From Mesotoga sp. UBA6090 (GTDB lineage: Bacteria; Thermotogota; Thermotogae; Petrotogales; Kosmotogaceae): a stretch of 25,732 nt of DNA. Shown here piece after piece: positions 23,346 through 25,732 of the stretch. The position numbers were made by a program, and so were the translations under genes. Positions within the stretch are counted from its first letter, which is position 1. Every line of letters begins with the position of its first letter. The stretch is taken from assembly GCF_002435945.1 (NCBI RefSeq), contig NZ_DIXC01000066.1, forward strand, positions 1 through 25,732, read 5' to 3'. Below the pieces are notes generated by a model that saw nothing but the letters and a program-made list of their open reading frames with translations, was not told the DNA's origin and ran no database searches.

Positions 23346-23934
23346 AGACCCTTATACCACCGGACTTTGTTGTCGTAATAGCATTTCCGAAAGTCTCTTT
23401 CATTATTCCTTCTAGCCTTGATCCGCCTTTGTTATGGTAGGCGACTATCTGAAGCGTCCCGTTCTCAGTAAGCATTTTGGGAGCCTCTATGATCAGTCTC
23501 TGCCATACTGCCTTTCCGGCGGCAATTGGTGGATTGGAAAGAATCGAATCGAACACCATACCCTCCCACGGAGAGTAAAGCTCGCCTTTGCGGATATCTG
23601 CTTCAACGTTGTGGTCTCTGGCATTGATCTTTGAGAAAGTAACGGCTCTTGTGTTGACATCACTCATAAAAAGCCTTAGATCGGGATATTCTCGCTTCAG
23701 AGTAATGCCGACAGCCCCATAGCCGCAACCGAGATCAAGCAGGCTCTCCCGTCCCTCGAGAAGGCAATTCTCTATGAGCAGCAGGGAGGCTCGGTCTACC
23801 TTACCGAAGGCGAAAACGCCCTCGGGACTCTTGAATGAGTAAGAGTTACCGTTCTTAAGTATTAGTGAGGCCGCTTTAATGATCTGCGGTGGCCCGGTCT
23901 GATCAGTGTAGTAGTGCTGGAAATTCTCTTTCAT
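23326..23934 (-). CDS. RsmC-like class I methyltransferase
   Basis: A 202-residue S-adenosylmethionine-dependent methyltransferase of the MTS family (RsmC/RlmG group and MJ0882-like proteins). It has an N-terminal substrate-side strand region with SPEGVFAFGKVD, the SAM-binding DLGCGYG (67-73), an acidic strand end in FMSDVN (Asp92), and the SNPPIAAGK motif (133-141) that positions an exocyclic amino group, as in 16S rRNA G1207 methylation by RsmC. It lacks the extra N-terminal domain of E. coli RsmC, so it is the short form. An RNA guanine target is likely but not certain. It overlaps its neighbours by 4 and 20 bases. Confidence 0.85.
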   Translation of the reverse strand: MKENFQHYYTDQTGPPQIIKAASLILKNGNSYSFKSPEGVFAFGKVDRASLLLIENCLLEGRESLLDLGCGYGAVGITLKREYPDLRLFMSDVNTRAVTFSKINARDHNVEADIRKGELYSPWEGMVFDSILSNPPIAAGKAVWQRLIIEAPKMLTENGTLQIVAYHNKGGSRLEGIMKETFGNAITTTKSGGIRVYVSRKV

Positions 23935-24278
23935 CCAAGCCTTCCCAGCTTTCTTCCTCCAAGTATGTGGAAGTGAAGGTGCTCTACTTCCTGTCCGGAA
24001 TCGCTTCCTTGATTGACGATAAGCCTGAAACCGCTATCCTTTATACCCTTTGACCGGACTATCTCGTCAACGAGGTCGAATAGACTCTTCAATACTTCAT
24101 CATCGAAAGCGGTCAGTTCTTCGAGACTCTTTACATGCTCCCTTGGAATTACAAGAACATGGGCAGGCGCTACCGGATTTATGTCGTCAAAGGCGACGAA
24201 CCAGTCGTTCTCACCCACAAAACTGCTCTTGATTTCTCCACTGGCTATTTTACAGAAAATGCAATCCACCGATCTCAC
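23931..24278 (-). CDS. HIT family nucleotide hydrolase (HINT-like)
   Basis: A 115-residue histidine-triad protein, likely a nucleoside phosphoramidate hydrolase. The triad is HLHFHILGG (His100, His102, His104). An upstream asparagine in RLIVNQGSDSGQ and the CIFCKI motif (Cys6, Cys9), which often binds zinc in HINT proteins, are both present. Length is typical. The start is a GTG at 24278 that overlaps the nucleosidase stop by 4 bases; a second GTG at 24269 would give MDCIFCKI-like spacing and a better distance from GGGAG, so the true start could be either. It is the second gene of the six-gene operon. Confidence 0.92.
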   Translation of the reverse strand: MRSVDCIFCKIASGEIKSSFVGENDWFVAFDDINPVAPAHVLVIPREHVKSLEELTAFDDEVLKSLFDLVDEIVRSKGIKDSGFRLIVNQGSDSGQEVEHLHFHILGGRKLGRLG

Positions 24279-24940
24279 TCCCTGTCTATGTAGTGATTCT
24301 TCATTGTCTCGACGAGTAACTCGGCGGATCTCCCAGCGAGTCTCTCAAAGTTTCTGTCGAAGTCTCTTTTGGAAGCCTCGTCGGCCCTGTCAAGAATCGT
24401 TTTGAGTACAAGATAGTTTTTTTTGTTCTCAAAGACTGTTTTTGCAAACGGTGCAGAATCCATGTCGAGAGCAATACCTCCGTAGGAAGAGTGAATGCTG
24501 TCTCTAAGTGAGGAGTTTGCTATCACGCCGTCGCCCGAAAGGATCTTGCCGAACTTTCCGGCTTTGAAGTATACCCTGAGGAATCGCATCAGGAGAGTAT
24601 CGGGTGCCTTCATTACCATCTTTCCTTCACTCAGAGGGAAGATCGTGTCGTACTCCTCAAACTCTGTTCCAACTACAACGTCACCTATCTCTATCGATTC
24701 ATCGATTGCAGCAGCACCAGAGGTGAGAACCGACAATCTTGGATTGAAAAGATCAATCATTTTCTGAGTAATCATAGAGGTCTCAACTTTTCCCACAAAT
24801 CCGCCGCAGGCAATCACTTCATTGTTTCCTATTACTCCTCTACAGTAATGCCTTCCCAAAATCTCCCCGGATTCGAGAACAAGCATATTATCCATTACAG
24901 GTTTCACTTCTGGAAGAAAGACGCCGAGCGCAAGAATCAT
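24275..24940 (-). CDS. 5'-methylthioadenosine/S-adenosylhomocysteine nucleosidase-like protein
   Basis: A 221-residue member of the nucleoside phosphorylase/nucleosidase superfamily, closest in layout to MTA/SAH nucleosidases, which split the glycosidic bond of S-adenosylmethionine by-products. Visible marks are Glu11 (candidate general acid-base near the N-terminus), the CGGFVGKV loop (45-52), LTSGAAAID, SGDGVI (135-140), DMDSAP (159-164) in place of the usual MEGAA/MESAA, and TILDRAD with Asp184 as the likely base-activating aspartate. The Glu to Asp change in DMDSA and the loss of Ser before Asp184 make the exact substrate uncertain. The ATG is well placed after GGAGGTG. It leads a six-gene operon that also contains a SAM methyltransferase, which produces SAH. 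Confidence 0.8.
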   Translation of the reverse strand: MILALGVFLPEVKPVMDNMLVLESGEILGRHYCRGVIGNNEVIACGGFVGKVETSMITQKMIDLFNPRLSVLTSGAAAIDESIEIGDVVVGTEFEEYDTIFPLSEGKMVMKAPDTLLMRFLRVYFKAGKFGKILSGDGVIANSSLRDSIHSSYGGIALDMDSAPFAKTVFENKKNYLVLKTILDRADEASKRDFDRNFERLAGRSAELLVETMKNHYIDRE

Positions 24941-24959
24941 GTCAACACCTCCATAGAGG

Positions 24960-24968
24960 ATTATAACA
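24960..24968 (-). promoter_or_regulatory. Extended -10 promoter of the six-gene operon
   Basis: The minus strand reads TGTTATAAT, a consensus -10 with TGn, directly after the T-run of the terminator below and about 20 bases before the ATG at 24940. The leader would be only about 12 bases long. Confidence 0.55.
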
Positions 24969-24990
24969 AAAAGGGGACCCGAGGTCCCCT
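24968..24990 (-). terminator. Rho-independent terminator of the DUF1292 gene
   Basis: On the minus strand the stem GGGGACC with GGTCCCC and a 3-nt loop is followed by five T residues. The hairpin begins within the TAG stop codon of the upstream gene, so terminator and gene end overlap. Confidence 0.85.
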
Positions 24991-25393
24991 ATTCTTCTTC
25001 AACATCTTCCTCTGCCAAAATCTCTTCAACGAGTTTGCTCCAGGCCTTACTCACCTCTTCAAACTCCTCATCTTCGACTGAATAAAGGAAAGGATTCTCA
25101 TCCTCACCATGCTCAACTCTGAATACGATGTAGCCTTCCTCTTCGTCTTCATCAGAAGAATCTTCGTCTTCTTCTTCAGAGATATCCTCTGCGTCTTCGA
25201 AAAACTCTTCGACAACCCAGTAGAGTTTGCCTTCGTTCTCAAATTCGGCGATGACGTTGAAGTGATGCTCTGTTCCGTCTTCGTCGGTAACTGTGAAACT
25301 GTCGAACTCAGCGTCGTCTTCGTGATTGTGTTCGCAGTTGGGATCGTTGCATTCGTCATAGTCATGCATTTCTAGTTCTTTTCTTTCTTCCAT
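24989..25393 (-). CDS. DUF1292 family acidic protein with an N-terminal Cys/His cluster
   Basis: A 134-residue, highly acidic protein. The middle fits DUF1292: FTVTDEDGTEHHFNVIAEFENEGKLYWVV in outline, an acidic spacer (residues ~68-88), then EGYIVFRVEHGEDENPFLYSVEDEEFEEV. Members are small proteins of unknown function common in Firmicutes and Thermotogota. Before the domain is a Cys/His cluster, His10, Cys15, Cys20, His22 and His24, that could bind a metal ion. The start follows GGAGG by seven bases. It is expressed alone from its own promoter and ends in a terminator overlapping its stop codon. Confidence 0.85.
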   Translation of the reverse strand: MEERKELEMHDYDECNDPNCEHNHEDDAEFDSFTVTDEDGTEHHFNVIAEFENEGKLYWVVEEFFEDAEDISEEEDEDSSDEDEEEGYIVFRVEHGEDENPFLYSVEDEEFEEVSKAWSKLVEEILAEEDVEEE

Positions 25394-25423
25394 TATTAAC
25401 CTCCGTTTGTCGCGATTCGGTAC

Positions 25424-25452
25424 ATACTAACACAGTACCAAAGAAGTCGCAA
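25424..25452 (-). promoter_or_regulatory. Promoter of the DUF1292 gene with an overlapping inverted repeat
   Basis: On the minus strand TTGCGA (25452-25447) and TAGTAT (25429-25424) are separated by 17 bases. Inverted arms GGTAC (25419-25423) and GTACC (25435-25439) straddle the -10 and could be an operator. Confidence 0.5.
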
Positions 25453-25455
25453 CCG

Positions 25456-25515
25456 TAATGCATCATAATTAAATCTACTCAAGAGAGAGTTAATGCATCA
25501 AAATAGAATCTACTC
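25456..25515. repeat. Two 25-bp direct repeats at the end of the insertion sequence
   Basis: Copies at 25456-25480 and 25491-25515 agree at 22 of 25 positions (both start TAATGCATCA and end ATCTACTC), with a period of 35 bases. The inner copy contains the transposase stop codon. They may be transposase-binding sites near the IS terminus. Confidence 0.7.
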
Positions 25516-25731
25516 GAAATCGAATTGAAGGGAATTAAGAACACCTCCCTTTGACTTAGATTTTAGTATTTGTATGTCAACCAATAATTCCTGAGAATGT
25601 GCTATATTACTCTTTAGTTTGTATAAGTCTAGGGCTTCGTGAACCTTGCGAAGCTCATCTTTTTTTGTACAGTCAATCCAGGGAGAGTTAAGCAGTCTTT
25701 CATACGGAGTAGCGAACTTGTCATATTTCTT
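25510..25731 (-). CDS. Insertion-sequence transposase, C-terminal part (runs off the window)
   Basis: The open frame entering from the right edge gives the last 73 residues of a protein. Its start, KKYDKFATPYERLLNSPWID, followed by a KKDELRKVHEALDLYKLKSNI segment, resembles the C-terminal tail of DDE/integrase-core transposases of the ISNCY-like group (typically YDKPKTPYQRLLES..., then a YESLNPxxLK helix). It ends at TAG (25512-25510) inside a repeated sequence. The catalytic core lies outside the window, so whether the element is intact cannot be judged. The family assignment rests on recall of this tail motif. Confidence 0.7.
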   Translation of the reverse strand, partial: KKYDKFATPYERLLNSPWIDCTKKDELRKVHEALDLYKLKSNIAHSQELLVDIQILKSKSKGGVLNSLQFDFE

Positions 25732-25732
25732 C

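Overview
The window looks like a chromosome segment of a Thermotogota bacterium, most likely Mesotoga or a close relative (inference, not a database match). It carries a heterodimeric ABC exporter of the TM287/TM288 type, a neelaredoxin-type superoxide reductase next to rubredoxin, and a two-subunit 2-oxoacid oxidoreductase. Strong GGAGG ribosome sites, some TTG/GTG starts, tightly overlapping operons and gene-free spacers full of related interspersed repeats fit the same picture.

Layout. 1-593: repeat-rich spacer. 594-2953 (+): three-gene operon of a cysteine hydrolase, a thioredoxin-reductase-like flavoprotein and a short RlmN/Cfr-like radical SAM protein. 3239-4852 (-): an OLD/AAA-type ATPase coupled to a small unknown protein, a candidate conflict or defence pair. 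5375-6322 (+): Fic protein with a C-terminal DNA-binding domain. 6432-6668 (-): DUF433 protein without a toxin partner. 7634-12205 (-): MarR regulator and two half-ABC exporters, with a good promoter, palindromic operators and a terminator. 13120-14214 (-): M24-fold protein that has lost most metal ligands, lying between two ~316-bp direct repeats. 15089-17242 (+): large acidic protein of unknown function. 18082-21186 (+): superoxide reductase, rubredoxin, terminator, then KorA-KorB. 21179-24940 (-): six overlapping genes (MTA/SAH nucleosidase, HIT protein, methyltransferase, two ECF-type ATPases, DUF554 membrane protein). 24989-25393 (-): DUF1292 protein. 25510-25731 (-): 3' end of an IS transposase running off the window, with two direct repeats at its end.

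The genes show several themes: oxygen defence and ferredoxin/rubredoxin redox chemistry (superoxide reductase, rubredoxin, KorAB), export under MarR control, and accessory genes (ATPase pair, Fic, DUF433, M24-like, IS) set among repeats. The spacers share one composite repeat family. Its most constant part is a short hairpin with a nearly fixed 9-nt loop (CAGGARCAC) whose stem varies with base pairing kept. No tRNA, rRNA or CRISPR array was seen.
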